A stretch of DNA of 64,000 nucleotides from Catenuloplanes niger (GTDB lineage: Bacteria; Actinomycetota; Actinomycetes; Mycobacteriales; Micromonosporaceae): positions 3,915,001 through 3,979,000 of the forward strand of contig NZ_JAVDYC010000001.1 of assembly GCF_031458255.1 (NCBI RefSeq), written 5' to 3'. The notes below the pieces were generated by a model. That model saw only the letters and a program-made list of their open reading frames with translations. It did no database searches and was not told where the DNA came from. Position numbers and translations under genes: made by a program. Position 1 is the first letter of the stretch. Each line of letters opens with the position of its first letter. Shown here in pieces: positions 26,170 to 34,680 of the stretch.

Positions 26170-28218
26170 GTGTCAGCCGAGGCCAGTGTCGGGCCGGACA
26201 GCGTCCGGCAGGAGCACGTACGCCGGGTGCGGTTGCCCGCGGACCGCCGGACACCGGCCGCGGCGCGGGCGGTGGTGCGCGCGGTGCTCACCGAGGGCGG
26301 CCTGGACGAGCTGCTCAACGAGGCGTTGCTGCTGACCACCGAGCTGTCCACGAACGCGGTCGTGCACGCGCGGACCGAGCTGGAGATAGAGGTCGTCGCG
26401 GACGGGCACGGGCTCACCGTGACGGTCACCGACTTCGCGGCCGGGCAACTGGAGACGCTGACCGCGCGTCCGCGTACCGAAGAAACTGATATTTCGGAAG
26501 TGTCCGAGCGGGGGCGCGGACTGCTGCTCGTCGATCACTTCTCCAGCCGCTGGGGCACCACCCACCTCCGCCACGGCAAGGGCGTCTGGTTCCGCCTCGA
26601 CCGCAAGGTCCCGGCCGCTTCCGGCGGCCGGCTGCCGGAGATCGGCGCGCCGGAGAGCACCGGCGCGGCGCCCAGCGCGAAGGCGCTCGCCACGCTGCTG
26701 CAGTCGGTGCCGGACCCGTACGGCGACGACGCGCTCGGCGACTTCGCCGCGGACCTGCTCGCCCGGGTCTGCGAGCTGGTCGGCGCGGCCGGCGGCGTGG
26801 TCCGCCTGGACCGGGGCGACGGCGGCGGCCAGCAGCAGCTCGCCCGGTACGGCCGGGCACCCCGCGCCGACGTGCCCACCGTGCGCGTGCCGTTGACCGT
26901 GCACCGGCCGTACAACGGCGAGCTCGAACTCGACGCCGCGCCCTCCGGCTACGCCGCGCCGCTGGCCACGCTCGTCGCCGAACGGCTCTCGCTGCACCTG
27001 GAGAACGACCGGCTGCGCCGCGCCGACCTGCGCCGGCAGACCTGGCTCACGTTCCTCGCCGAGGCCAGTGAGCTGCTCGCCCAGTCGCTCGACGTGGAAC
27101 TCACCATGGCGCTCATCCCGCAGCTGGTCGTGCCGCGGCTGGGCCAGTGGTGCGCGGTGCACACCACGGACGAGTGGGGCCGGCTGGAGCTGGCCACCGC
27201 GATCCACGCGGACGAGTCCGCGCTCCCCCAGCTGCACGCCGCGCTCAAGGAGAGCGGGCCGGACTCCGCGCTGGCCCGGCTGCGCGAGGTCTCCCGCACC
27301 GGCGGGCAGGCACCGCTCGGCGCGCCCACGGACGGCATCGCGCTGCCGCTGATCGCGCGCGGCCAGGCGCTCGGCACGCTCGCGGTCGGCCGGCACAACC
27401 GTCAGCGGCACGACCCGGACGAGATCGCGGTGCTGGAGGACGTGGCCCGCCGGGCCGGGCTCGCCATCGACAACGCGCGCATCCACGACGAACGCCGCCG
27501 GGTCGCGCGGACGCTCCAGCAGTCGCTGCTGCCGCCGGTGCTGCCGGTGGTGCCCGGCATCGGGTTCGCCGCGGAGTACGTGCCGACCGGCTCGGACATC
27601 GAGGTCGGCGGCGACTTCTACGACGTGATGCCGCTGCCCGACGGCCGCTGGCTGGTCGTGGTCGGCGACGTCTCCGGCAAGGGCGTCCAGGCCGCGGCCG
27701 TGACCGGCCTGGTCCGCGACGTGATCCGGGTGCTGGCCCGGGACGGCAAGCCGTTGCCCGAGGTGCTCGCCCGCCTCAACGACACGCTGGTCGAGCGCGG
27801 CGGCGGACGCTACTGCACGCTCGCGCTGGCCGCGGTCGGCCGGTCCGCCGACGGCCTGCTCGACACCACGCTCTACCTGGCCGGCCACGACCGCCCGGTG
27901 CTGATCCACGCGGACGGCCGGGCCGTGTTCGTCGGCACCGGCGGCACCGCGCTCGGGCTGATCGACGCGATCGCGTCGCCGGCCACCGAGGTCCGGATCG
28001 GCCAGGGGGACGCGCTCGTCTTCTACACCGACGGCGTCACCGAACGCCGTCGCGGCCGGGAGCTCTTCGGCCCGGAACGGCTGCGCGCCGCCGCCGGCCC
28101 GCTGGCCGGCTACTCCGCGGACGTGGTGGCGGCCCGCCTGCGTACCACCGCGATCGGCTTCTCGATAGACCCGCCCCGCGACGACATCGCCATCCTGGTG
28201 CTGCGCAACGATCCATAG
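26170..28218 (+). CDS. SpoIIE-type serine phosphatase with N-terminal anti-sigma ATPase and GAF domain
   Basis: This 682-residue signalling protein has three parts. The N-terminal part (about residues 20-155) is an RsbW-like ATPase (LTTELSTNAVVHA N-box; VSERGRGLLLVDHFS). A middle GAF domain spans about 300-450. A C-terminal PP2C/SpoIIE phosphatase (about 460-682) has metal-binding acidic motifs VGGDFYDVMPL, VVGDVSGKGVQAA, FYTDGVTERR and RDDIAILVL. It should dephosphorylate STAS antagonists, and its own ATPase domain may phosphorylate or bind them, so one protein could hold both activities. I chose the GTG eight bases after GGAGG; an upstream GTG is also in frame. It diverges from the poly-HAMP kinase. 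Confidence 0.92.
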   Translation: MSAEASVGPDSVRQEHVRRVRLPADRRTPAAARAVVRAVLTEGGLDELLNEALLLTTELSTNAVVHARTELEIEVVADGHGLTVTVTDFAAGQLETLTARPRTEETDISEVSERGRGLLLVDHFSSRWGTTHLRHGKGVWFRLDRKVPAASGGRLPEIGAPESTGAAPSAKALATLLQSVPDPYGDDALGDFAADLLARVCELVGAAGGVVRLDRGDGGGQQQLARYGRAPRADVPTVRVPLTVHRPYNGELELDAAPSGYAAPLATLVAERLSLHLENDRLRRADLRRQTWLTFLAEASELLAQSLDVELTMALIPQLVVPRLGQWCAVHTTDEWGRLELATAIHADESALPQLHAALKESGPDSALARLREVSRTGGQAPLGAPTDGIALPLIARGQALGTLAVGRHNRQRHDPDEIAVLEDVARRAGLAIDNARIHDERRRVARTLQQSLLPPVLPVVPGIGFAAEYVPTGSDIEVGGDFYDVMPLPDGRWLVVVGDVSGKGVQAAAVTGLVRDVIRVLARDGKPLPEVLARLNDTLVERGGGRYCTLALAAVGRSADGLLDTTLYLAGHDRPVLIHADGRAVFVGTGGTALGLIDAIASPATEVRIGQGDALVFYTDGVTERRRGRELFGPERLRAAAGPLAGYSADVVAARLRTTAIGFSIDPPRDDIAILVLRNDP

Positions 28219-28275
28219 CGGACCGTGGCGGGTGCGGCCCCGGGAACCTGTCGGCCACGCCGTGCGTCACGATCA

Positions 28276-28293
28276 CCGCGGGCTGGCCCGCGG
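28276..28293. terminator. Hairpin between convergent genes
   Basis: CCGCGGG (28276-28282) pairs perfectly with CCCGCGG (28287-28293) around a CTGG loop, between the ends of the phosphatase gene and the FAD oxidoreductase gene. Confidence 0.45.
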
Positions 28294-28298
28294 GCCGG

Positions 28299-29564
28299 TC
28301 ACGGGCCGCACGGCTTGACGGCCGCGCGGACCGGGGCCGGGGCGGAGAGGACGGTGCAGGTGCCGTCGCGGGCCAGCAGGATGCCGCGGAGGGCGTCGAG
28401 GACGGCGGAGACGCGGGCGGGGCTGAGCGTGGCGGGCAGGGCGGCGTGGATGACGCCGACGCCGGCCCGGCCGCGGACCGGGACCGGGGTGCCGACCGCG
28501 TCGCGGAGCGCGTAGACGGCGGCGTGCAGGTCGGCCGGGGGCATGTCGATGCGCAGGCCGACCTCGCCGGCGTCGAACGGCGCCCGCCCCCACCAGACCG
28601 GTGGCGTGCTCTCCGGGCGGGCGTCGCCGCCGAGCAGGTCGACCAGGACCGCGGCGCGCACACCGACCGGCGCGGGGTCGCCCTCGAGCAGCACGGAGAG
28701 CGTGCCGGCCGTCTCGCGGACGGTGCGCTGCCGCGGGATGCCGGCCGGGCGGCCGGCCGGCAGGTCGATCTCGACCGCGTCCGGGTGCACGGCCGAGCTC
28801 CGGATGCCGAGGACCAGGTCGCGGGCCTCGGACGGGCTCGCCAGCGTCCGGGAGACCCAGAGACGCGCGCCGGGCCGCGGCAGCACGCGCAGCGTGGCGG
28901 ACGTGATGATGCCGGGCAGCGGGTCGGCGCAGCCGGCGAGCCGGGCGGGCCGGCGTGGGAAACCGCCGAGCAACCCGGCGGGGATGCCCTCGACCCGGCC
29001 GGGGAAGCCGCCGGCGTCGCCGAACGCCCGCACCGCGTCGCCGGTGAGCTCCAGCGGCTCGCCCTCGACGGTGAGGCAGCGCAGTCGCAGGATCTGCTCC
29101 CGCGGCGAGCCCCAGCGGTGGCGGAGCGGACCGGTCTCGTCCGTCGCGAGCACGCCGCCGATCGTCGGGCCCGCGGAGGGCGGGTCGATGGCCAGCCGGC
29201 GGTTGACGCCGGCCAGCACGGTCTGGACCGCGCGCAGCGGTGTGCCGGCGCCCACCTCGACCAGCAGGTCGGGCTCGGCGTGGCGGCGCAGCCCGGCGAG
29301 GCGGCCGGTGTCCAGCATCAGGTCGAGGCCGTGCGGCGGCACGCTCCACTCGATCTTCGAGCCGGCACCGCGCGCGGTGACCCCGAGGCCGTCACGCGCG
29401 GCGCGGCGCAGCACCTCGGCGGCGCCCTGGGTGTGCGGTGGCGCGGCGACCCAGCGAGGCTCGATGCCGGCGACGGCGTCGGCGGGCCCGCCCGGCCGGG
29501 CGAACTGCGGGCCGCAGATCTCCATGAGGTGACGCAGGATCGCGTCGTCGGCGCTCGATCCCAT
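28299..29564 (-). CDS. FAD-binding oxidoreductase, GlcE/glycolate oxidase-like
   Basis: This 421-residue protein has a PCMH/FAD_binding_4-type N-terminal domain: VTARGAGSKIEW near residue 75, LLVEVGAGTPLRAVQ near 105 and PPSAGPTIGGVLAT near 130. Together these resemble GlcE, the FAD-binding subunit of glycolate oxidase, and related D-2-hydroxyacid dehydrogenases. Its C-terminal domain is short. No GlcD or GlcF partner lies beside it, so it probably acts alone or with distant partners. The ATG has AGGGGA nine bases upstream. It shares a 125-bp divergent promoter region, containing a LexA-like box, with the oligopeptidase gene. Confidence 0.82.
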   Translation of the reverse strand: MGSSADDAILRHLMEICGPQFARPGGPADAVAGIEPRWVAAPPHTQGAAEVLRRAARDGLGVTARGAGSKIEWSVPPHGLDLMLDTGRLAGLRRHAEPDLLVEVGAGTPLRAVQTVLAGVNRRLAIDPPSAGPTIGGVLATDETGPLRHRWGSPREQILRLRCLTVEGEPLELTGDAVRAFGDAGGFPGRVEGIPAGLLGGFPRRPARLAGCADPLPGIITSATLRVLPRPGARLWVSRTLASPSEARDLVLGIRSSAVHPDAVEIDLPAGRPAGIPRQRTVRETAGTLSVLLEGDPAPVGVRAAVLVDLLGGDARPESTPPVWWGRAPFDAGEVGLRIDMPPADLHAAVYALRDAVGTPVPVRGRAGVGVIHAALPATLSPARVSAVLDALRGILLARDGTCTVLSAPAPVRAAVKPCGP

Positions 29565-29615
29565 GATTCTTTTTTCCCCTGTCCGCAACGACCCCCAGTC
29601 GGCAACGGCGGCTTA

Positions 29616-29631
29616 TCGTACACACGTTCGA
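29616..29631. promoter_or_regulatory. LexA-like (SOS) box between divergent genes
   Basis: TCGTACACACGTTCGA matches 11 of the 12 defined positions of the actinobacterial SOS consensus TCGAAC-N4-GTTCGA. On the minus strand a possible -10 hexamer TACGAT overlaps it, placing it in the promoter of the FAD oxidoreductase. It is also 58 bases upstream of the oligopeptidase start. Confidence 0.5.
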
Positions 29632-29689
29632 ACACGGTTGTGCAAGTCCTGAAGCGACGCTCGGTGCGGCGCCGGTAACGTGGGCAGGC

Positions 29690-31789
29690 GTGACCACCGA
29701 AACGCCTGCCCACGCCCGACCGCCGATCGCGAAGCGGGTGCCGACCGAGCGCACCCACCACGGCGACACGGTCGTGGACCCATACGCCTGGCTGACCGCG
29801 AAGGACGATCCGGAGACGATCGCGTACCTCACCGCGGAGAACGAGTACACCGACGCGGTCACCGCGCACCTGGCCGGCCTGCGGGAGAAGATCTTCAACG
29901 AGATCAAGGAGCGGACCCAGGAGACCGACCTCTCCGTGCCGTCCCGCAAGGGTGACTACTGGTACTACTCCCGCACGGTCGAGGGCAGCCAGTACGGCAT
30001 CCACTGCCGGCGCGCGGTCGCGCCCGGCGAGACGGACCCGCCGATCCCGGCCGACGGCGCGCCGCTGGCCGGCGAGGAGGTGCTGCTCGACGGCAACGTG
30101 CTGGCCGAGGGGCACGACTTCTTCGCGCTCGGCACGTTCGACGTGAGCCCGGACGGGCGGCGCCTGGCGTACTCGGTGGACTACGCCGGCGACGAACGGT
30201 TCACGCTGCACGTCAAGGACCTGACCACCGGCGAGGTGCTGCCCGACGCGGTGCCCGAGGTGTCCTACGGCAGCGCCTGGTCCGCGGACGGTTCCGTGCT
30301 GTTCTACCTGACCGTGGACGACGCGTGGCGGCCGTACCGGGTGTGGCGGCACGTGATCGGCACGCCCACGGGCGACGACGCGATCGTGTTCGAGGAGCCG
30401 GACGAGCGGTTCTGGGTGGGCGTGGGCCTGACCCGGTCGGAGAAGTTCGTCCTGGTCGAGGCGAGCAGCAAGATCACCAGTGAGGTACGGGCGATCCCGG
30501 CGCACGCACCGCTCAGCGAACCGGTCCTGATCGCGCCGCGCCGGCAGGGCGTGGAGTACTCCGTCGAGCACCACGGGCACCGGTTCCTGATCCTGCACAA
30601 CGACGGCGCGGAGGACTTCGCGCTGGCGTACACGTCGGCGGACAACCCGGGCGACTGGGTGCCGCTGATCCCGCACGAGCCGGGCACCCGGCTGGAGTCG
30701 GTCGACGCGTTCACGAACCACCTGGTGGTGTCGCTGCGCAGGAACGGGCTGACCGGCGTGCGCGTGCTGCCGATCGGCAGCACGGACAGCTACGACCTGG
30801 AGTTCCCGGAGCCGCTCTACGACGTCGGGCTGTCCGGCAACCCGGAGTACGAGACGAACTCGATCCGGCTGCACTACACCTCGTTCGTCACGCCGGACTC
30901 GGTCTACGACTACGACCTGGTGACGCGCGCGCTGACGCTGCGCAAGCGGCGGCCGGTACTGGGCGACTTCGACCCGGACGCGTACGAGCAGCACCGGGAC
31001 TGGGCACTCGCCGACGACGGCACCCGGGTGCCGATCTCGCTGGTGTTCCGCAAGGGCGTGGCCCGGGACGGTCAGGCCCCGCTGGTGCTCTACGGCTACG
31101 GCTCGTACGAGTCCAGCATGGACCCGTACTTCTCGATCGCGCGCCTGTCGCTGCTGGACCGCGGCGTGATCTTCGCGGTCGCGCACGTGCGCGGCGGCGG
31201 GGAGATGGGCCGCCGGTGGTACGAGGACGGCAAGCTGCTGGCGAAGAAGAACACGTTCACCGACTTCGTCGCGGCCGCGCGGCACGTGACCAAGGCCGGG
31301 TGGACGTCCGCCGACCGGATCGTGGCGCGCGGCGGCTCCGCCGGTGGCCTGCTGATGGGCGCGATCGCGAACCTGGCGCCGGACGCGTTCACCGGCGTGG
31401 TGGCCGAGGTGCCGTTCGTGGACGCGCTGAACTCGATCCTCGACCCGTCGCTGCCGCTCACCGTGATCGAGTGGGAGGAGTGGGGCAACCCGCTCGAGTC
31501 GGCCGAGGTGTACCAGTACATGAAGTCGTACACGCCGTACGAGAACGTGACGGCGCAGGCGTACCCGCAGATCCTCGCGATGACCGGGATCAACGACACG
31601 CGCGTGCTCTACCACGAGCCGGCGAAGTGGATCGCCCGGCTCCGGCACGTGGTGCCGGACGGAACGTTCCTGCTCAAGACGGAGATGGGCGCGGGTCACG
31701 GCGGTCCGAGCGGCCGCTACGACGCGTGGAAGGAAGAGGCGTTCGTGCTCGCCTGGATCCTCGACCGGCTGGGCCGCGCGAGCGCCTGA
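29690..31789 (+). CDS. ptrB: Oligopeptidase B-type prolyl oligopeptidase (S9A)
   Basis: This 699-residue cytoplasmic serine peptidase cleaves short peptides after basic residues. The N-terminal part (about 70-400) is a seven-bladed propeller. The C-terminal alpha/beta hydrolase domain shows LVLYGYGSYE, AHVRGGGEMGRRWYEDGKL and the nucleophile GGSAGGLLMG (Ser about 544). The catalytic Asp is in GINDTRV and the His is in GAGHGGPSGRY. The Glu residues and motif order fit oligopeptidase B and not prolyl endopeptidase. The GTG start has no ribosome site; TAACGT eight bases upstream suggests a leaderless transcript. Confidence 0.94.
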   Translation: MTTETPAHARPPIAKRVPTERTHHGDTVVDPYAWLTAKDDPETIAYLTAENEYTDAVTAHLAGLREKIFNEIKERTQETDLSVPSRKGDYWYYSRTVEGSQYGIHCRRAVAPGETDPPIPADGAPLAGEEVLLDGNVLAEGHDFFALGTFDVSPDGRRLAYSVDYAGDERFTLHVKDLTTGEVLPDAVPEVSYGSAWSADGSVLFYLTVDDAWRPYRVWRHVIGTPTGDDAIVFEEPDERFWVGVGLTRSEKFVLVEASSKITSEVRAIPAHAPLSEPVLIAPRRQGVEYSVEHHGHRFLILHNDGAEDFALAYTSADNPGDWVPLIPHEPGTRLESVDAFTNHLVVSLRRNGLTGVRVLPIGSTDSYDLEFPEPLYDVGLSGNPEYETNSIRLHYTSFVTPDSVYDYDLVTRALTLRKRRPVLGDFDPDAYEQHRDWALADDGTRVPISLVFRKGVARDGQAPLVLYGYGSYESSMDPYFSIARLSLLDRGVIFAVAHVRGGGEMGRRWYEDGKLLAKKNTFTDFVAAARHVTKAGWTSADRIVARGGSAGGLLMGAIANLAPDAFTGVVAEVPFVDALNSILDPSLPLTVIEWEEWGNPLESAEVYQYMKSYTPYENVTAQAYPQILAMTGINDTRVLYHEPAKWIARLRHVVPDGTFLLKTEMGAGHGGPSGRYDAWKEEAFVLAWILDRLGRASA

Positions 31790-31796
31790 CCGCCGT

Positions 31797-31828
31797 GGGC
31801 CGGCCGGGTCACCCGACCCGGCCGGCCC
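31797..31828. terminator. Strong bidirectional hairpin terminator
   Basis: A perfect 14-bp stem (31797-31810 with 31815-31828) and a four-base ACCC loop lie between the end of the oligopeptidase gene and the end of the convergent ABC permease gene. Confidence 0.8.
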
Positions 31829-31831
31829 GCG

Positions 31832-33388
31832 TCACCAGCTGGTGCGCAGTTCCTCGACCGCGGTGCTGCTGCGCAGCAGGAGCAGGCTGATCCCGACCGT
31901 GGCCAGCACCGCGAGCAGCGCGCCCCCGATCAGCAGCGCAAGACCCTCCACCGGTACGGGCACGGTCGACACGACCGGCGCGATGTCCACCACCCGCCGG
32001 TACGGCGCGCCCGCGACCGGGTCGAAGCAGATCGGCCCGTCGACCGTGCAGATCGTGCCCTGGATGCCGCCGGCCGTGATCCTCGACCCGAGACTGCGCG
32101 TGACCAGCCAGCCGCACAGGCCCGCGATCAGCACCGCCGGCACCGCCGGGGTGAGCACCTGCCACACCACCGACCGGGCGATCACGCCGCGCGGCACCCC
32201 GGTCGCGACCAGCGACGCGTAGGCGCGGCGGCGGGACACCAGGCCGTCCGCGGCCGCGATCAGCAGCGCCAGGGCGGAGATGGCGACGGCGACCGCGACC
32301 GCGAGGTCCACCAGGTTCATCGCGTTGAGGTAGAACCCGTCCCGGTGCGGGCCGGACAGGCTCGGCTCGCCGGTCGCCGCCATCCACCGCCGGTCCGTCG
32401 CCCACTCCGCGTCGGCCATCGCCTGGAACCGAGCCCGGAAACCGACCGACACCCCGCCGACCAGCACGCAGGCCAGCAGCGCGGCGAGCACCCGGCTGCC
32501 GCTCCACGGGTCGGCCATCAGGCGCGCACCGGCCAGCAACGTGGACGGTGCCCGCCCCCACCGGCGCAGCGCCACGCCGGCCAGGTGCGCGATCGCCCCG
32601 GTTCCGGCGATCACGCACACCGCCATGACCAGCGGGACCGCGACGAAGACCAGGTAGGCGAGCCACTCACCGGCGGTCTGGGCGCGATCGGCGACCCACG
32701 CGGTGAGCGGCGCGAGGCCGAGGACCAGCGCGACGCCGAGCGCCAGGATCGGCGCGGGCCAGGTGCGCGGCGTCCGGGTCCGGGTCGCCTGCCGGACCAC
32801 GCCGAACGGGGTCACCCGCACCCGGCGCAGCAGCAGCGCGCCCATCAGCATCGCGGCCACCGGCAGCGCCACGCAGATCGCTACGATCGCCCAGGCCGGC
32901 GGCAGCACGTCCGTGGGCAGCCACAGCTCGCCGCGCGCGTTCCGCCGGTCCAGCAGCCGGTGCCCGCCGAGGAAGACGACCAGGCCGGCGAGCGTGCCGA
33001 TCAGCGTGGCCAGGCCGGCCTCCGTCGTGATCACCGCGAGCGTCTGCCCGGGTGTGGCACCGGCCAGCCGGAGCGCGGCCAGCCGCCGGTCCCGGGCCGG
33101 TGCGCCGAGCCGCGCACACTGCGCGGCCAGGGCCAGCACCGGGACGCAGAGCAGCAGCAGCGCGATCGCCACCCCCGGGCGCAGACCCGGTTGCTGCAGC
33201 AGGTCCGACCGGTACCGAAGGGACAGGTTCAGGCCGTCCCCGGCATCCGGCGTGCGGATGGTCAGCACGGTCGCGGCGCTGAGCACGGCGATCGAGGCCA
33301 GCGCGGCACTGACCGCGGTCAGCGTCACGCGCAGCGTGTCGGTGCGGGTGCCGGCGAGCGCCAGGCGCAGCGCGGTGCCGGGGCTCAC
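31832..33388 (-). CDS. ABC transporter permease, FtsX-like
   Basis: This 518-residue membrane protein has the layout of a duplicated FtsX-type permease: a first helix near residue 20-45, a helical block (about 70-225), a middle pair of helices (240-275) and a C-terminal block (about 300-510) with extracytoplasmic loops. One loop holds two cysteines (GTICTVDGPICFD) that may form a disulfide. The GTG start overlaps the ATPase stop by four bases. Together with the PadR gene these form a self-regulated exporter operon, of the type often linked to antibiotic or peptide resistance; the substrate is unknown. Confidence 0.88.
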   Translation of the reverse strand: MSPGTALRLALAGTRTDTLRVTLTAVSAALASIAVLSAATVLTIRTPDAGDGLNLSLRYRSDLLQQPGLRPGVAIALLLLCVPVLALAAQCARLGAPARDRRLAALRLAGATPGQTLAVITTEAGLATLIGTLAGLVVFLGGHRLLDRRNARGELWLPTDVLPPAWAIVAICVALPVAAMLMGALLLRRVRVTPFGVVRQATRTRTPRTWPAPILALGVALVLGLAPLTAWVADRAQTAGEWLAYLVFVAVPLVMAVCVIAGTGAIAHLAGVALRRWGRAPSTLLAGARLMADPWSGSRVLAALLACVLVGGVSVGFRARFQAMADAEWATDRRWMAATGEPSLSGPHRDGFYLNAMNLVDLAVAVAVAISALALLIAAADGLVSRRRAYASLVATGVPRGVIARSVVWQVLTPAVPAVLIAGLCGWLVTRSLGSRITAGGIQGTICTVDGPICFDPVAGAPYRRVVDIAPVVSTVPVPVEGLALLIGGALLAVLATVGISLLLLRSSTAVEELRTSW

Positions 33389-34071
33389 CGGGCGGCCGCC
33401 ATCGCCGCGATGGTGATCTCGCCGTCACGCATGACGATCTCCCGGTCCGCGTAGCCGGCGATCCGCGGCTCGTGCGTGACCAGCACGACCGTGGTGTTCT
33501 GCGCACGGGCGAGCCGGACCAGGTGACCCATCACCTGCTCACCGGCGAGCGTGTCCAGCGCGCCGGTCGGCTCGTCCGCGAACAGCACGCGCGGCTCGGT
33601 GACCAGCGCGCGGCCGAGCGCGACCCGCTGCTGCTGCCCGCCGGACATCTCGCCCGGGCGCTGGTCGGCCAGGTCGGCCACGCCGAGCCGGTCCAGCCAG
33701 GTCAGCGCCGCGGTCCGGGCCGCTCGCCGCGGGGCGCCGGCGAGCAGCAGCGGGAGCGAGACGTTCTCCGCCGCGGTGAGCTCCGCGACGAGCTGGCCGA
33801 ACTGGAACAGCACGCCGAGCTCGGAGCGGCGCAGCCGGGCCCGCACCGTCTCGCTCATCAGGTCGACACGCTGGTCACGGTAGTGCACCTCGCCGGCGTC
33901 CGGCCGGAGGATGCCGGACAGGCAGTGCAGCAGCGTGGACTTGCCGCAGCCGGACGGCCCGGTCACCGCCACGATCTCACCGGCCGTGACGTCGAGCGTC
34001 ACGCCGCGCAGCGCCGGCGACGCACCGTACGACTTCACCAGCCCCCGCGCGGCCACGATGGTCTCGGTCAT
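33385..34071 (-). CDS. ABC transporter ATPase, LolD/MacB-like
   Basis: This 228-residue ATPase belongs to the family that powers FtsX-type permeases. Walker A (GPSGCGKST), Q-loop (LGVLFQFGQLV), signature ([15 protein letters not shown]), Walker B (RVLFADEPTGALD) and the switch His (VLVTHEP) are all present. The ATG overlaps the PadR stop codon by four bases, and its own stop overlaps the permease start, so the three genes are tightly coupled. An upstream extension in this frame lies inside the padR gene. Confidence 0.95.
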   Translation of the reverse strand: MTETIVAARGLVKSYGASPALRGVTLDVTAGEIVAVTGPSGCGKSTLLHCLSGILRPDAGEVHYRDQRVDLMSETVRARLRRSELGVLFQFGQLVAELTAAENVSLPLLLAGAPRRAARTAALTWLDRLGVADLADQRPGEMSGGQQQRVALGRALVTEPRVLFADEPTGALDTLAGEQVMGHLVRLARAQNTTVVLVTHEPRIAGYADREIVMRDGEITIAAMAAAR

Positions 34072-34604
34072 GCCTGAACCCCCTGCTGCAGCTCGCCGAC
34101 GCGGGCGATGGTGGTCTCCATCCAGCGCAGGTCGGCGTCGAGATGTGAGATGGCGAAGTCGGCGGCGATCACGTCGCCGAGGGCCGACTCCGGGTCGAGC
34201 TTGGCCGCGGTCAGCTCCCGCAACCGGGCCGCATGTGCCGCACGCTGGGCCGCCAGGTAGTCGCCGGCCCGTCGCGAGTCCGCCGCGAGCAGCGCCACGA
34301 CCACCTTGGCCAGCAGTTCGCTCGCCACGAACGGCGCCGGCGCCTCGACCGCGGTGAGCCACTCGTCGAGCCGCGCCCGGCCGGCGTCGGTCAGCGCGAA
34401 GCTGGTGCGCTCCGGCCCGGCGTCCCGGTCGCGGTCGCCCTCGGTGACCAGGCCGTCCCGCTGGAGCCGCCCGAGCGTCGCGTAGACCTGCCCGAACGCC
34501 AGCGGCTTGGCCCGCGGCATGTGCGCGTCGTGGGCCCGCTTGAGCTCGTATCCGTGCTTCGGGCCGGTGGCCAGTAACCCCAGCAGCACGTGACCGGTGG
34601 ACAT
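34068..34604 (-). CDS. PadR-family transcriptional repressor
   Basis: This 178-residue protein has a PadR winged-HTH (VLLGLLATGPKHGYELKRA, then YATLGRLQRDGLV, residues 7-65) followed by a Vir_C/helical dimerisation half (about 90-175). It is the first gene of an operon with an ABC ATPase and permease, as is common for drug-responsive PadR repressors. I chose the ATG of MSTGH because a TTGACA/AATAGT promoter ends seven bases upstream, giving a leaderless message. A GTG three codons earlier is within the promoter. A 19-bp palindrome overlaps that promoter, so it probably represses itself and the transporter. Confidence 0.92.
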   Translation of the reverse strand: MSTGHVLLGLLATGPKHGYELKRAHDAHMPRAKPLAFGQVYATLGRLQRDGLVTEGDRDRDAGPERTSFALTDAGRARLDEWLTAVEAPAPFVASELLAKVVVALLAADSRRAGDYLAAQRAAHAARLRELTAAKLDPESALGDVIAADFAISHLDADLRWMETTIARVGELQQGVQA

Positions 34605-34611
34605 GGACGCC

Positions 34612-34641
34612 ACTATTCACTCAGTGAATAGCCGATGTCAA
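34612..34641 (-). promoter_or_regulatory. Promoter of the padR-ABC transporter operon
   Basis: On the minus strand TTGACA (34641-34636) and AATAGT (34617-34612) are separated by 18 bases, and the padR ATG begins seven bases after the -10 element. This is one of the best sigma-70-type promoters in the window. Confidence 0.7.
34613..34631. promoter_or_regulatory. Palindromic operator, probably for PadR
   Basis: CTATTCACTCAGTGAATAG is a perfect 19-bp palindrome (nine-base arms, one central base). It covers the spacer and -10 element of the padR promoter, the expected place for an autoregulatory PadR site. Confidence 0.75.
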
Positions 34642-34680
34642 CGGTCCCCGGGCGGAAGGTGCCGAACGAAACGGGGCCTC

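Noticed and set aside
32345-33454. Plus-strand open frame opposite the ABC permease
   Set aside because: Arg/Gln-rich antisense shadow; the permease frame has clear membrane helices and coupled start and stop codons.
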